Assembly: GCA_026129335.1 (NCBI GenBank)
Contig: JAHCIH010000002.1
Span: forward strand, 62,001-126,000
Reading direction: 5' to 3'
Source of the DNA: Anaerolineales bacterium
Lineage (GTDB): Bacteria > Chloroflexota > Anaerolineae > Anaerolineales > UBA11579
DNA: 64,000 bases
Shown here: piece by piece, positions 24,355-33,091 of the stretch
Layout: each line of letters opens with the position of its first letter
How positions within the stretch are numbered: position 1 is the stretch's first letter
Program-made: the position numbers and the translations under genes
The notes under the pieces: model-generated
Seen by the model: the letters and a program-made list of their open reading frames with translations, nothing else
What the model was told of the DNA's origin: nothing
Database searches by the model: none

Positions 24355-25875
24355 CTATCGAGGGGAGCGCAAATCGTAAATGATGTACCCGGCTCCCCGC
24401 GAGTGGAGCGGATAGTTCGCTTCGAGATGCTGAGCCAGGGCGGGCTGTTCCGCCAACTGGTTGAAGGAGGTCACCAGGAAGTAGTCCATGCCCTCCGTGC
24501 GGTTGTTGAAGAACTCCTCGAAATCGCCGTTGGAACTGCCGCGCAGGCCGGCGAGTTCCAACTCGCCGGTGATCGGCCACAACTGCACCGTACGCCAGCC
24601 GTAGTAGGAAAGCAGGCTTCCGTAGGACTGCACCAGGCCAATGGTCCTCCCATCCGTGGGTACCGCCGCCCCGATCCCCTGCCAAAAAACGGGTTCTTCC
24701 CTGTAGTCCACGCCGAGCATGTCCGAGCGCGCCACCCAGGCGTTGTAGAACAGCGAGGCCAGCAATACGCCGATGAAGGCAAGCCGCCAGGTGCGCCCCT
24801 GCAGGGCGATGCGCCTGACCAGCAGCTGCAGCAGCGGGGCGACGGAAAGTGCGGTGAGAGGCACCGCGAACAAGTGGTAGTAGTTGTGCGTCAGGGTTTG
24901 GTGCGGCAGAGTGATGCCATAGACCAGGTAACCCAGCCAGGCGCCCAAAAGCAACCAGCGCGCCCGGGGCGGCGCGACCAGCACGCCGCTGGCCGCCACC
25001 ACCAGGTGGACGACGCCCAGCAGGTCGTTGAGCACCCGTGCCCAGCGGATGTAAAAGCCAGGCTCAAAAGCCATGGGCAGCAGAGCCACGATCCAATTCT
25101 GTACATAATCCCCGGCTACCGAATCACCGCTGAAGTAGTAGAGCAGGGCCGGCGACACGCAAAGAGCGAACATGGCCCAAACTTGCCGGCTGCGCAATGC
25201 TTCCCGCCCGGGCAGCGTGTAGAGCACCATGGAAGCAAAAACGCCCAGGACGAAATAGGCGGCAAAGGCTTTGACCAGGATGGAGAAACCGCCGAAAGCC
25301 GCCGCCCACAGTGCCCACTTCCACGCCCTTGTTTCCGACCAGCGATGGATGGCGTACATGCCGGCAACCAGACTCGCCACCATCAGCGGGTCCGGCTGGA
25401 ATGAGCGGCTGGCCATAACGCCAAACAGCAGGAACAGATAGTAGGCCGTGCTGAGCAAGGCAGCGCCGGACGAGGAAAAGCGGCGCGCCAGCGCATACAA
25501 GGGGATGCCCCCCAGCACCCAGACCAGCGAAGTGAGGATGCGCGCCACCCACAGTGCCTCGCCGCCGGCCAGCACGTAGCCCATCGCCACCATGCTTTCC
25601 AAAATGGGCGGCTCGAAATCGCCGACCGTATCCCGCATGCCCACGGCTTGCTGCTGGATGAAGGGATCGGCAGAGGGGAACCGCTGGTAATACAGGCTGC
25701 GGGCGATAATCGCCCCGCGAAACTGCCGCGTGGGATGGAAATCCAAAGGCGGGTCGCTGAGGTCGATCATGCGCAAACCAAAACCCGCCAAAAGCAGCAA
25801 GAGCAACACAACATCAGGCCAGCGGGCGGCCAAACGCGCCCGCCAAGCAGGGTTTACAGTCTTCTTTTTAAGCAT
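24355..25875 (-). CDS. GT-C fold membrane glycosyltransferase (GT39/ArnT-like)
   Basis: A 506-residue protein with about eleven membrane helices. The first outer loop has [16 protein letters not shown], where the acid after the first helix is the usual GT-C catalytic position, and [18 protein letters not shown] follows. The final 90 residues are a soluble outer domain ([20 protein letters not shown]). Such proteins use polyprenyl-phosphate sugars and transfer them outside the membrane. The donor and acceptor are unknown. It starts eight bases before the stop of the MptE-like gene's frame ends, in the same unit, and precedes the fusion enzyme by ten bases. No polyprenyl-phosphate glycosyltransferase is clearly identified nearby. 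Confidence 0.75.
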   Translation of the reverse strand: MLKKKTVNPAWRARLAARWPDVVLLLLLLAGFGLRMIDLSDPPLDFHPTRQFRGAIIARSLYYQRFPSADPFIQQQAVGMRDTVGDFEPPILESMVAMGYVLAGGEALWVARILTSLVWVLGGIPLYALARRFSSSGAALLSTAYYLFLLFGVMASRSFQPDPLMVASLVAGMYAIHRWSETRAWKWALWAAAFGGFSILVKAFAAYFVLGVFASMVLYTLPGREALRSRQVWAMFALCVSPALLYYFSGDSVAGDYVQNWIVALLPMAFEPGFYIRWARVLNDLLGVVHLVVAASGVLVAPPRARWLLLGAWLGYLVYGITLPHQTLTHNYYHLFAVPLTALSVAPLLQLLVRRIALQGRTWRLAFIGVLLASLFYNAWVARSDMLGVDYREEPVFWQGIGAAVPTDGRTIGLVQSYGSLLSYYGWRTVQLWPITGELELAGLRGSSNGDFEEFFNNRTEGMDYFLVTSFNQLAEQPALAQHLEANYPLHSRGAGYIIYDLRSPR

Positions 25876-25883
25876 GTCAGAGG

Positions 25884-26699
25884 TCAGAACAAGGAATTAT
25901 AGTCAACCTTGGGGAAGACTGTGAGTTGGCCCCCCAGCGTGGCATCCAGCACGCGGCGGCCGGCCGCTTCGTAGGCGGCGCGGGCCATGGCGTAGGAACG
26001 TTCCGACATCTCTAGGTCGGGCAACTGCCAGCGGAAGCCGCGGCCAAAATAATCCTTGTTGAAATGATCGGCATCGTCGCCCTGCGATACCACTGTGGTA
26101 TTGGGTGTCCCCGTGGCGCTGAAGCTATGGTCCACCCCGATGAGGATGATTTCTTCAAAGCCCATATGGAAGGCCAATTGCAAGGCCACATAAGTGACCG
26201 TGGCGCCTTCCCACACGCGGCGGCGCACATCTTCGGCGAAGACGGGGCGTTCGTAGGTGGTGTGCAGAAAAGTGGTGTGCTCATCGGGGGCGATGAAGCG
26301 CCGTGAGCGCCAGGAGAGGAACTTGGGGATTTGCAGAGCGCGGATGTCGCCGGCGGACTGCTCGATGACCAGGTCGTTGACACAGACGAAGAAGCTGGTG
26401 GTGAAGCCCCAGTCCGGGAAGGCGAGATACACCCGGTTCATGCCGAAGGTGTACTCGTTTTTCAGCTTGCCTACGTCGGTGTGCGCCAAGCTGGGCCCAT
26501 TGCCCAGGATGAAGGCGCGCTGGCCGGCATAGGCGTCTTTGTAAGCCGCCAACCGGCGCAGGCTGGCCCGCCGCCAGGGGTGCCAGGTGGCCGCCGGCCA
26601 CTGCGCCGCATGGCGCAGGGCCAGCCAAGATTGGCGGCCAGCGCCCCACAGCGGCGCGGGTACCAGGCGTTTGGCTTGCCGTCGTAACGGGGAGCTCAT
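25884..26699 (-). CDS. DUF115/MptE-like protein with GT42-like loop, candidate nonulosonic acid transferase
   Basis: A 271-residue protein. The signature RAFILGNGPSLAHTDVGKLK (residues 61-80) and EIILIGVDHSFSATG later are those of the DUF115/MptE-like fold. This fold includes Maf flagellin glycosyltransferases and resembles family GT42 sialyltransferases, which have the same GNGPSL loop for the CMP-sugar. Neighbours include an SDR and NeuA/NeuB genes, which makes a CMP-nonulosonic acid transferase a good hypothesis. A pterin kinase role, as in archaeal MptE, is unlikely here. The ATG at 26699 overlaps the SDR stop (ATGA). Confidence 0.65.
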   Translation of the reverse strand: MSSPLRRQAKRLVPAPLWGAGRQSWLALRHAAQWPAATWHPWRRASLRRLAAYKDAYAGQRAFILGNGPSLAHTDVGKLKNEYTFGMNRVYLAFPDWGFTTSFFVCVNDLVIEQSAGDIRALQIPKFLSWRSRRFIAPDEHTTFLHTTYERPVFAEDVRRRVWEGATVTYVALQLAFHMGFEEIILIGVDHSFSATGTPNTTVVSQGDDADHFNKDYFGRGFRWQLPDLEMSERSYAMARAAYEAAGRRVLDATLGGQLTVFPKVDYNSLF

Positions 26700-27454
26700 T
26701 CGCTGCTCAGCCGGACCAGCGCGCCGCCATCGGCGACGATGGACTGCCCGGTGATGTAGCTGGAGCGTTCGGAATCGGCCAAAAAGTAAATCACCTGGGC
26801 GATTTCGGCCGGGGCGGCCAGACGCTTGAGCAATATCTTGTCCGCCAGGTCGGCCTTGCGCTCGTCCAGGCTGCCGCCGGCCACGTGGTCGCGACCCAGG
26901 CCGGCGTCCAGCATTGGCGTGTCTGTGGCGCCGGGCAGCACCGCGTTGGCGCGCACGCCGTGCGGGGCGAACTCGATGGCCATGGCGCGGGTCAGCGCCA
27001 GCAAACCGCCCTTGGTACTGGCGTAGGTGCCAATCTCGGCCGAGGTAGCCTCTGCATGCACGGAAGACACGTTGACTACCGCGCCGCGGGCTGCCTGCAA
27101 GGCGGAATAAAGGGCTTTGGTGAACAGAAAAGGCGCACGCAGGTTGACCGCGTGCACGCGGTCCCATTCCTCGGGGTTGGTTTCAGTAAGCGGCTTGGTC
27201 AGCTGCACGGCGGCGTTGTTCACCAAGGCATGCAGCCCGCCGGAAAGCTGCGGGGCCAGCGCGGCGGCCAGTGCCTCGATTTGTGCCGGGTCAGCGGCAT
27301 CCACGTGCGAAAATTCCACGCCAGCCGGCAGCGCCGGTTTTGGATCCTGAATATCCACGCCGAACACGGCCCAGCCCTGCCCGGCGAACAGTTCGCAGGC
27401 GGCGCGGCCCACCCCACCCGCCGCCCCGGTAATCAGCACTGTGCGCTTGTCCAT
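26696..27454 (-). CDS. Short-chain dehydrogenase/reductase
   Basis: A 252-residue SDR. TGAAGGVG at residues 9-16 binds NAD(P), NNAA lies near 79-82, and the catalytic set is Ser131, Tyr144 and Lys148 (YASTK). The C terminus ITGQSIVADGGALV is typical. In bacterial nonulosonic acid clusters, such SDRs (PtmA-like) lie beside neuA and neuB, and this one lies between a hydroxyacid dehydrogenase and a candidate transferase. The substrate is unknown. I chose ATG 27454 (MDKRTVLITG), since the Rossmann strand begins at once; an in-frame start 18 bases upstream is possible. Confidence 0.85.
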   Translation of the reverse strand: MDKRTVLITGAAGGVGRAACELFAGQGWAVFGVDIQDPKPALPAGVEFSHVDAADPAQIEALAAALAPQLSGGLHALVNNAAVQLTKPLTETNPEEWDRVHAVNLRAPFLFTKALYSALQAARGAVVNVSSVHAEATSAEIGTYASTKGGLLALTRAMAIEFAPHGVRANAVLPGATDTPMLDAGLGRDHVAGGSLDERKADLADKILLKRLAAPAEIAQVIYFLADSERSSYITGQSIVADGGALVRLSSE

Positions 27455-27487
27455 CCTGGGTATTGTATCCACGCCGGGCCGCGCCGC

Positions 27488-28468
27488 TCAGGGCAGCGGC
27501 GGGTAATCCTCGGGGCGCAGGTCGCCGGCGTCCAAGCCCAGGCCGTCGAGTAGGTTGCGGATGGTGTTCCAGTGCACCCGCTCCCAGGCCCGTGGGCTGG
27601 CGTTGGAGTTGTGCGCCGCCAGCAGCACGTTGTCCATCTGCAGCAGCGGGCTGCCCGCCGGCAACGGCTCGTGCTCGAAGACGTCCAGCGCCGCGCCGGC
27701 CAGCTGCCTGGCGCTCAGGGCGGCGACCAAGGCCGGCTCGTCCACCAGCGGGCCGCGGGCGGTGTTGACCAGCACCGCGCCCGGCTTCATTTTGGCCAGC
27801 GCGGCGGCATCAATGATGTGATGGCTGCTGGGGTTGAGGTCGCAGTTCAGGCTGACGAAATCGGCTTCAGCCAGCAAGCGGTCCAGGCTGACCATCTCCA
27901 CCGCGGTCTGTTGCAGGAACTCAGCGGGCATTTCGACGATGTCGTTGCCCAACAAACGCATGCCGAAGCCTTGCGCCCGCTGCAGCACCGCCTTGCCGAT
28001 GCGGCCCACGCCAACCACGCCCAGCGTGCATTCGGAAAGCGAGCGCCCGGGCAGCTTCTCCCAGCGGCCAGCCTTCAACGCCCGGTCCAGCCAAGGCGAC
28101 TGGCGGGCAAAGGCCAGGATGTAGCTGAGGGCCGAGTCGGCCACCGGCTCGGTGAACGCGCCCGGCGTGTTGCGCACGGCGATGCCCAACTGCGCCGCGG
28201 CGGCTTGGTCAATCGAGTCGATGCCGGTGCCCCACTTGGAGATGACCTTAAGGCGCGGGGCGCAGGCCGCCAGCACCTCGGCGGTGAAACGGTCGTCGCC
28301 GCAGATCGCCCCGTCGAACTGGCCGGCGTGGCGCATCAGCTCGTCGGCTTCGAGGCGCTCGTCCACTTCGGGGATGAGCAGCTCGATGCCATAGCGGGCC
28401 AAAGCCGGGCTGAAACGCTCGGCGGTGGGCAGCATGTAGGGGGCGGAGAGCAGCACGACTTTGGGCAT
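27488..28468 (-). CDS. D-isomer-specific 2-hydroxyacid dehydrogenase, SerA-like
   Basis: A 326-residue enzyme. The NAD-binding loop is LGVVGVGRIGKAVLQRA. The catalytic arginine and glutamate regions are VLVNTARGPLVDEPALVAAL and ALDVFEHEPLP, and a final histidine is in LLAAHNSNAS (HNSN in place of the more usual HxxG pattern). The segment SKWGTGIDSIDQAAA is typical of phosphoglycerate dehydrogenase-like members. There is no ACT domain. In a glycan cluster it probably oxidises or reduces a hydroxyacid or sugar-acid intermediate. It starts one base before the stop of the upstream cytidylyltransferase. Confidence 0.85.
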   Translation of the reverse strand: MPKVVLLSAPYMLPTAERFSPALARYGIELLIPEVDERLEADELMRHAGQFDGAICGDDRFTAEVLAACAPRLKVISKWGTGIDSIDQAAAAQLGIAVRNTPGAFTEPVADSALSYILAFARQSPWLDRALKAGRWEKLPGRSLSECTLGVVGVGRIGKAVLQRAQGFGMRLLGNDIVEMPAEFLQQTAVEMVSLDRLLAEADFVSLNCDLNPSSHHIIDAAALAKMKPGAVLVNTARGPLVDEPALVAALSARQLAGAALDVFEHEPLPAGSPLLQMDNVLLAAHNSNASPRAWERVHWNTIRNLLDGLGLDAGDLRPEDYPPLP

Positions 28469-28469
28469 G

Positions 28470-29144
28470 TCAACCGGCCTGGCGCAGGCCCATCAGAAAA
28501 TCCGCCACTTGGAAATCGAGTTCCTCATCGATATCCCAGGCCTCTTCGCGGGGGATGGGGAACATCAGCGGCGAGGGGCCGATGCGGTGATTGTATTTTT
28601 GCAAATTCTCTCGGGTGAACAAATACAGGCAGGAGTTCTCTTCGTAGATTGGGGGCAAGTCCTGGGTGCGCAGCAATTCGCCGGGATTGTGATTGATCGC
28701 CGCGCCTTTCCCGTCGTAGAGGCGAGTTTGCAGCGGAGTGACCGTGAAAAGCGAATCCCTGGACGGATCAGCCAAAAGTGCCTCGATGGCGGCCTGGATG
28801 GTGGCCGATCGCAGCAGCGGATTGGTGCTGTGCGTCTGCAGGTACAGGTCAGCCGGCGCCTGGGCCGTGTCGTGCAACAGGATGGTGTTCATGGGGATCT
28901 CGCCGGCGCGCAATGCCTCCGGCCGCTCCAGGACGCGCACCTGCGGAAAGTCCTTGGCCAGGCCAGCCCGGATCGTGTCGCTGTCGGTATCCACCACGAT
29001 TTCGGCGATCTGCGGGCAGGCCTGCAAAGCCAGCAGAATATGGTGGAAGAGCGGCCGCCCGGCCAGGGGGCGATAGTTCTTGCCCGGCACGCGCTCGGAG
29101 TGGTGGCGCATGGGCACCAGTGCGACGATTCGCGGGGTCGCCAT
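28470..29144 (-). CDS. Acylneuraminate cytidylyltransferase family protein
   Basis: A 224-residue NeuA-like nucleotidyltransferase that would activate a nonulosonic or similar acid sugar with CTP. The N terminus VALVPMRHHSERVPGKNYRP is the CTP-binding P-loop, here with MRHHSERVPGKN in place of the usual ARGGSKGIPxKN, a variant I have seen in family members of uncertain substrate. Later motifs are LQTHSTNPLLRSATIQAA (the TxPLR type motif), ENSCLYLF and WDIDEELDFQVA. It shares one base with the upstream glycosyltransferase stop. It is one of three cytidylyltransferase-type proteins in the window. Confidence 0.8.
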   Translation of the reverse strand: MATPRIVALVPMRHHSERVPGKNYRPLAGRPLFHHILLALQACPQIAEIVVDTDSDTIRAGLAKDFPQVRVLERPEALRAGEIPMNTILLHDTAQAPADLYLQTHSTNPLLRSATIQAAIEALLADPSRDSLFTVTPLQTRLYDGKGAAINHNPGELLRTQDLPPIYEENSCLYLFTRENLQKYNHRIGPSPLMFPIPREEAWDIDEELDFQVADFLMGLRQAG

Positions 29145-30124
29145 CAGCCCACCTTGGCCGGGTTCTCCCCCGGCCGCTGGGCTGTGCCGTCCCCGGATGC
29201 GACGGGCTTATGCTCCAACGCGTCCGGCGGGTAATAGAAGACCTGCTTCAGTTCCGCGCCGGGCTGCAGCGGATCGCGATAGCCGCGATAGGTGCCCCAA
29301 TATTGCAAAAAGCGAAACGAGAGGATGCCGCCCAGTTCGCGCAGCAGGCGACCCTGGCGGCGAGCGGCGGCCATGTCGCTGAGGGCACTGCGGGCGAACA
29401 GGCTGGCAAAATTGGCCAGGCTGAAGCGGCTGGCCGGCAGGATCTGGCGCAGCGCCAACGCCTCGCGGCGGTGGCGGTTGACGATCTGCGCCGAGGTTTC
29501 ATCGTGCAGGTGAGCCACGCCGGCCACGGCCACGTAGGCGATCTTGTAACCCTGCTCGCGCCGCGCCGAGGCCCAGGCGATGTCTTCCAGACCGGTCAGC
29601 TCTTCATCGTAAGGATCTTCCTTCCATAAAGAGAGGCGCAGTGCCAGGTTGGCGTTGTTGCAAAAGGCGCGCTGCTGATCGGGGTCGGACTGGTCCGGGA
29701 ACCACTTGCGGAAATGCTGGTCTTCGGAGAACTTGCTGCCCTCGCCGCCGCGCTGCCTGCCGTAAGCGATCGCCACTTGCGGGTCGGCGAACGGCGCGAC
29801 CAGCTGCGCCAGCCAATCGCCGCTCAACGGCAGCACATGGGCGCTGGCTAGCACGGCCAGCTCGCCGCGCGCCGCGGCCAGGCCCACGTTCAGCGAACGG
29901 CCAAAAGTGAAATCGGCGGGCTTGATGTGCACCACGCGCACCGGGTAGCGGGTGGCGATGTCCAGCGTGGCGTCGGTGGAGCCGGAATCGACCAGGATAG
30001 TTTCGTGATCGCTGAAGGTCTGTTGTTGGATGGCCTCCAGCAGGTTGCCCAGATGTTTTTGTTCATTGAAAGCGCGAATAACGATGGATACGCGCGGTGA
30101 TTTTGCGCTTGCAGGGGGCTGCAT
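29144..30124 (-). CDS. Family 2 glycosyltransferase
   Basis: A 326-residue GT-A enzyme. Motifs: VSIVIRAFNEQKHLGNLLEA, TILVDSGSTDATLDIA, and an SAHVLPLSGDWL segment where DxD is usual. WFPDQSDPDQQRAFCNNANL and LTGLEDIAWASA (ED motif of the catalytic base region) follow. The 60 C-terminal residues are Arg- and Gln-rich and may contact the membrane. Such IRAFNE-type members often transfer rhamnose or related sugars, but the donor cannot be fixed here. Located between a sulfotransferase gene and the NeuA-like gene, spaced nine bases and overlapping one base respectively. Confidence 0.85.
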   Translation of the reverse strand: MQPPASAKSPRVSIVIRAFNEQKHLGNLLEAIQQQTFSDHETILVDSGSTDATLDIATRYPVRVVHIKPADFTFGRSLNVGLAAARGELAVLASAHVLPLSGDWLAQLVAPFADPQVAIAYGRQRGGEGSKFSEDQHFRKWFPDQSDPDQQRAFCNNANLALRLSLWKEDPYDEELTGLEDIAWASARREQGYKIAYVAVAGVAHLHDETSAQIVNRHRREALALRQILPASRFSLANFASLFARSALSDMAAARRQGRLLRELGGILSFRFLQYWGTYRGYRDPLQPGAELKQVFYYPPDALEHKPVASGDGTAQRPGENPAKVG

Positions 30125-30133
30125 GAGCGAATC

Positions 30134-30997
30134 TTACCAGTTCCGGTCTTTTTCGTATCCCAGGCGCTGCAGCAGGTCGCCGGTGGCGGCCTTGAAGTTT
30201 TGCTTGTTGGCGAGAGTGAAGTGCTCACGCCACTCGCCGGGCTGGCCGCGGCGGAAGGTGCCCGAGGCGTGGGGCTGCACCGCGGCAGCCAGGGTCTCAA
30301 TGGCCTGCTGGCGGTTGGCGCCCGGCGTGAAGCCGCGAGCCGCCAAATGGTCGAGGATGCGACCCAGCGCCACAGAGCGATCCAGCACCAAATCTTCGAA
30401 ACGCAGGCTGAGCACCGCAGGCTGGTCCAGCCAATCCAGGTAGTGCTCGTACTTCACGCCGATCGGGGAGAGGCGGGCACTGTCGGTTTGCACGCCTTCG
30501 ATGGCGGCGTTGATGCGCTCTTCGGTGCTGGACAATGCCTGGTTGTAGTACTCGTGCATGCCGTGGCCGCGGTGCATCTCGGTGGCGTAAAAGACCTGTG
30601 AGACGATGACATCTCGAGGGTCACGGTAGATGAAGAACGCAGCCATCCCCGGGCGGGTCAGTTCCTCCAAGTATGGCGAACGAGCATGCAGGTACGCGTA
30701 GGCGATATCGCCGGGGCCGAGACAGCGCAGGCTGGCCAGCATCTCGGCTTCGGGCAGGTTGCGGTTGGCCGCCGAGCGATTGATCGGCGGCATGCCGGGG
30801 TTGACGAAGGGTCCCAACTCGGTGAGGCCGTTGAGGATCTGGATCAGCAGGTGTGAGCCGGACTTGGGCATGGCGTTGCCCACTACGGCCGGCGCAGCGG
30901 CCAGTACAGCCGCGCCCCAGCGGCGGGCGGCGGCAGCGCGGCGCAGGCGCCAGCGAGCCAGCTTGAGCGGCTGCTTGAGGGCGGCCAGCGCGCTCAC
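30134..30997 (-). CDS. Sulfotransferase
   Basis: A 287-residue sulfotransferase. The PAPS loop is VVGNAMPKSGSHLLIQIL near residue 40, and FFIYRDPRDVIVSQVFYA is the 3'-phosphate motif with RDPRD. AVLSLRFEDLVLDRSVALGR is the late RFEDL motif, and the sequence ends with HFTLANKQNFKAATGDLLQR and RLGYEKDRNW, a typical tail that also ends the 45681-46703 protein (GYEQDQDW). The start is GTG 30997, overlapping the upstream stop as GTGA. It would sulfate a glycan built by this unit, using PAPS from Sat-CysC. Confidence 0.88.
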   Translation of the reverse strand: MSALAALKQPLKLARWRLRRAAAARRWGAAVLAAAPAVVGNAMPKSGSHLLIQILNGLTELGPFVNPGMPPINRSAANRNLPEAEMLASLRCLGPGDIAYAYLHARSPYLEELTRPGMAAFFIYRDPRDVIVSQVFYATEMHRGHGMHEYYNQALSSTEERINAAIEGVQTDSARLSPIGVKYEHYLDWLDQPAVLSLRFEDLVLDRSVALGRILDHLAARGFTPGANRQQAIETLAAAVQPHASGTFRRGQPGEWREHFTLANKQNFKAATGDLLQRLGYEKDRNW

Positions 30998-32316
30998 GCA
31001 GCCCCCAGATGCGGGTCGCTGGGCTGCGGGGTATCGCTCAGCGAGACCAGGCCTTTCTCGATCAGCGGGTCGACCACAGCGATGACCTGCTCCAGGCTGC
31101 AATCCAACTCCAGCGCAATATCGGCCGCGCTGCGTGTGCCGTCTATGCGGTCCATGATGCGGAAATGGCGGCGGTGGCCTTCAGGGTCCTGGCGATAATC
31201 CACCCACAGGCCGAAACCGGAGGCGAAAATCTCACCCTTGTAGTGATTGACCAGGTAGCGCGTCTGGTCAAAGGCGGCCAGCAGAGCCAGCACCAGATCA
31301 CGGGAAGCTTCCAGCCTGTCTTGCGAAACGATCGCGGGGGTATCCAGATCAGAATGATACTCCGGATAGGGATAGAAGCGCGATTCAGGCAGGTGCGGGT
31401 TCGCCATCCGGCAGAGCGAGAGCATAGGCACGCGCACGCCGGGGGCGTTGAATTGGCGCTCGTCGTTGTCGATCACAGTGCGGAAACCGCCCACATGGGC
31501 TTCGGGCTCTCGTTCGCGCAGCACCAGCGCCAGGGCGCCGTCCGCCGGGCTGTGCGCCTGATGGGAGAGCTGCAAGGCGTGCGGTGCGGCGGTGCCCAGC
31601 ATCTCCAGGAACAAGCCGCCGCGCATCTGCGGGATCAAATGCTCATGCTGGCTCAGGTAGGCGATGGAACCCTGCGTCTCCGGGAAAATTAAAAAGCGCA
31701 CACTGTAGCGCGGCTTGGGCCCGGCCAGCAGGGCGCGCATCACATCCAGGCCGACCACCACGCCGCTCAGGTCGTCGTTGACCTGGGCGGGGTGATCGAG
31801 GTGGGCGGCGAGCACGAAGCAATCATCCAGCTCGCCCTGAACGAAGACCTCGCCAATCTTCAGCGCGCCGGGTTCAAAGCGGCTGGCAATCTTGACCCGG
31901 TAACGTTCCTCATCCAGGCCATTGATCAAGGTGCGCGGCGCGCAGAGGCCCCAATCGCGCTGGTAATACTTGAAGACGAAGGGGATAGCGTCCGGCAAAT
32001 GAGGATGGCTGTGCAGATGCGGCAGCAACTCCTCGCGGCTCACTTCGCCCTCAAAGGGCAGCGAGTACGAGACGACATGCAATGGACTGTCGGCTAGGTC
32101 GATCAGGCGGCGGCCGTCCAATGTTTCCAGATAGGCTTCATCGCAGGTCCACTTCTCCGGCACAGTCCAGGTCCATATCTTCGTGCCGCTGGGCACTTCG
32201 TGGATGGTCATGGGTACTTCGCCAGCCAGGCGGGCCAGCGCCTGGTCGTAGCCGTCGGAGACCAGGTGGCGGGGCAGCCGCCAAAGCTCCTCGATGAGCT
32301 GCATCATGCTGGTCAT
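30994..32316 (-). CDS. DUF4910 protein with M28 aminopeptidase-like domain and winged-helix C terminus
   Basis: A 440-residue protein. The central domain has the metal-site pattern of M28 aminopeptidases: CFVLAAHLDHPAQVNDDLSG (His and Asp ligands), RFLIFPETQGSIAYL (catalytic Glu) and PEYHSDLDTPAI (late His). The N-terminal domain (GTKIWTWTVPEKWTCDEAYL) is typical of DUF4910. The last 70 residues resemble a winged helix (IDGTRSAADIALELDCSLEQ). The family is common in glycan clusters, and its reaction is not established. It overlaps the AAC(3)-like gene by four bases and the sulfotransferase gene by four. With an aminoacyl-carrier ligase nearby, hydrolysis or transfer of an aminoacyl group is an attractive but unproven role. 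Confidence 0.8.
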   Translation of the reverse strand: MTSMMQLIEELWRLPRHLVSDGYDQALARLAGEVPMTIHEVPSGTKIWTWTVPEKWTCDEAYLETLDGRRLIDLADSPLHVVSYSLPFEGEVSREELLPHLHSHPHLPDAIPFVFKYYQRDWGLCAPRTLINGLDEERYRVKIASRFEPGALKIGEVFVQGELDDCFVLAAHLDHPAQVNDDLSGVVVGLDVMRALLAGPKPRYSVRFLIFPETQGSIAYLSQHEHLIPQMRGGLFLEMLGTAAPHALQLSHQAHSPADGALALVLREREPEAHVGGFRTVIDNDERQFNAPGVRVPMLSLCRMANPHLPESRFYPYPEYHSDLDTPAIVSQDRLEASRDLVLALLAAFDQTRYLVNHYKGEIFASGFGLWVDYRQDPEGHRRHFRIMDRIDGTRSAADIALELDCSLEQVIAVVDPLIEKGLVSLSDTPQPSDPHLGAA

Positions 32317-33089
32317 GCCGCCTCCGGGGCTGGGCGATTGGTGACGAAAGCCCAGGGGTCGGCGGCCAGCAAAGCATCTGCGGCGGCGATGAAGTCAACC
32401 AGGCGGCAGGCGGTCACCTGCCCGAAGTTAAGCGCTGTGCTGTGCCACTGCCCGGCGGCCTCCAGGGCCCGCTGCAGGGGCGCCAAGTGCAACTGCGCGT
32501 CGATCTGCCGGTCGCGCACGAACATCTTGTACTGCTTAGGCTGCCACTGGCCGCCCAAATGCACTTTGCCGTGGAAGTCTTTCCAGTGGCGATAGGGTAC
32601 CGCGACACGCTGCTCGCTGTAATGCACGATGGACGCCGCCTGAATGTCGGTCCCCAAAAGGAGCAGCTTGAAGTCCAACTGCAGCATGCGCTCGAAGGCC
32701 GAGCCCTGGTCGAAGGCCGAGCAGGTATCCGGGGCGGCCAACTCCCTGGCATGCCTCCCCAACAGGGCCACCGACTGCATGGGGTGCGCACTGCGCAGCG
32801 CGCCGTGCTGCTGGCGAACGAATTCGGAGAAAGCGCCCATGCCCTGCGAGGGTGTGGCGTAGGGGTCATAGGCCTCGCCGTTGGCGAAACCGAAATTGAA
32901 GGCTGGCACGGCCAAGGTGCCTTCGAGACCAATGAGCGCGAGCAGCGTGTCCAGCACCATCTGCAGGCCGCCCTGCGAGCGGCCGAGCAGGTGAAGCGCT
33001 GAGTGGGCCAGCAAGCCATCGCCTGGCCCCACGCCCACCTCGTTGAGCGCCTTGCGCAGCGCCTCCGGGGTCAGCTCGGGCAGCGGCAT
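32313..33089 (-). CDS. AAC(3)-family N-acyltransferase
   Basis: A 258-residue member of the aminoglycoside 3-N-acetyltransferase family (antibiotic_NAT fold). Hallmarks are DGLLAHSALHLLGRSQGG, GTLAVPAFNFGFANGEAYDP, ALRSAHPMQSVALLGRHA and LLLLGTDIQAASIVHYSEQR. In glycan clusters such proteins acylate amino sugars, so resistance is not the likely role. Next to an ACP and an amino acid:[carrier protein] ligase, the acyl donor might be an aminoacyl-ACP instead of acetyl-CoA; this is inference. It starts two bases before the stop of the GNAT gene and overlaps the DUF4910 gene. Confidence 0.85.
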   Translation of the reverse strand: MPLPELTPEALRKALNEVGVGPGDGLLAHSALHLLGRSQGGLQMVLDTLLALIGLEGTLAVPAFNFGFANGEAYDPYATPSQGMGAFSEFVRQQHGALRSAHPMQSVALLGRHARELAAPDTCSAFDQGSAFERMLQLDFKLLLLGTDIQAASIVHYSEQRVAVPYRHWKDFHGKVHLGGQWQPKQYKMFVRDRQIDAQLHLAPLQRALEAAGQWHSTALNFGQVTACRLVDFIAAADALLAADPWAFVTNRPAPEAA

Positions 33090-33091
33090 AG

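Noticed and set aside
22689-24383. A 564-residue plus-strand open frame
   Set aside because: Antisense to the glycosyltransferase-sulfotransferase fusion, which has clear domain motifs on the minus strand.
32313-33089. Aminoglycoside resistance gene
   Set aside because: The AAC(3)-like protein lies within a glycan cluster and overlaps a DUF4910 gene, so sugar acylation is far more likely.
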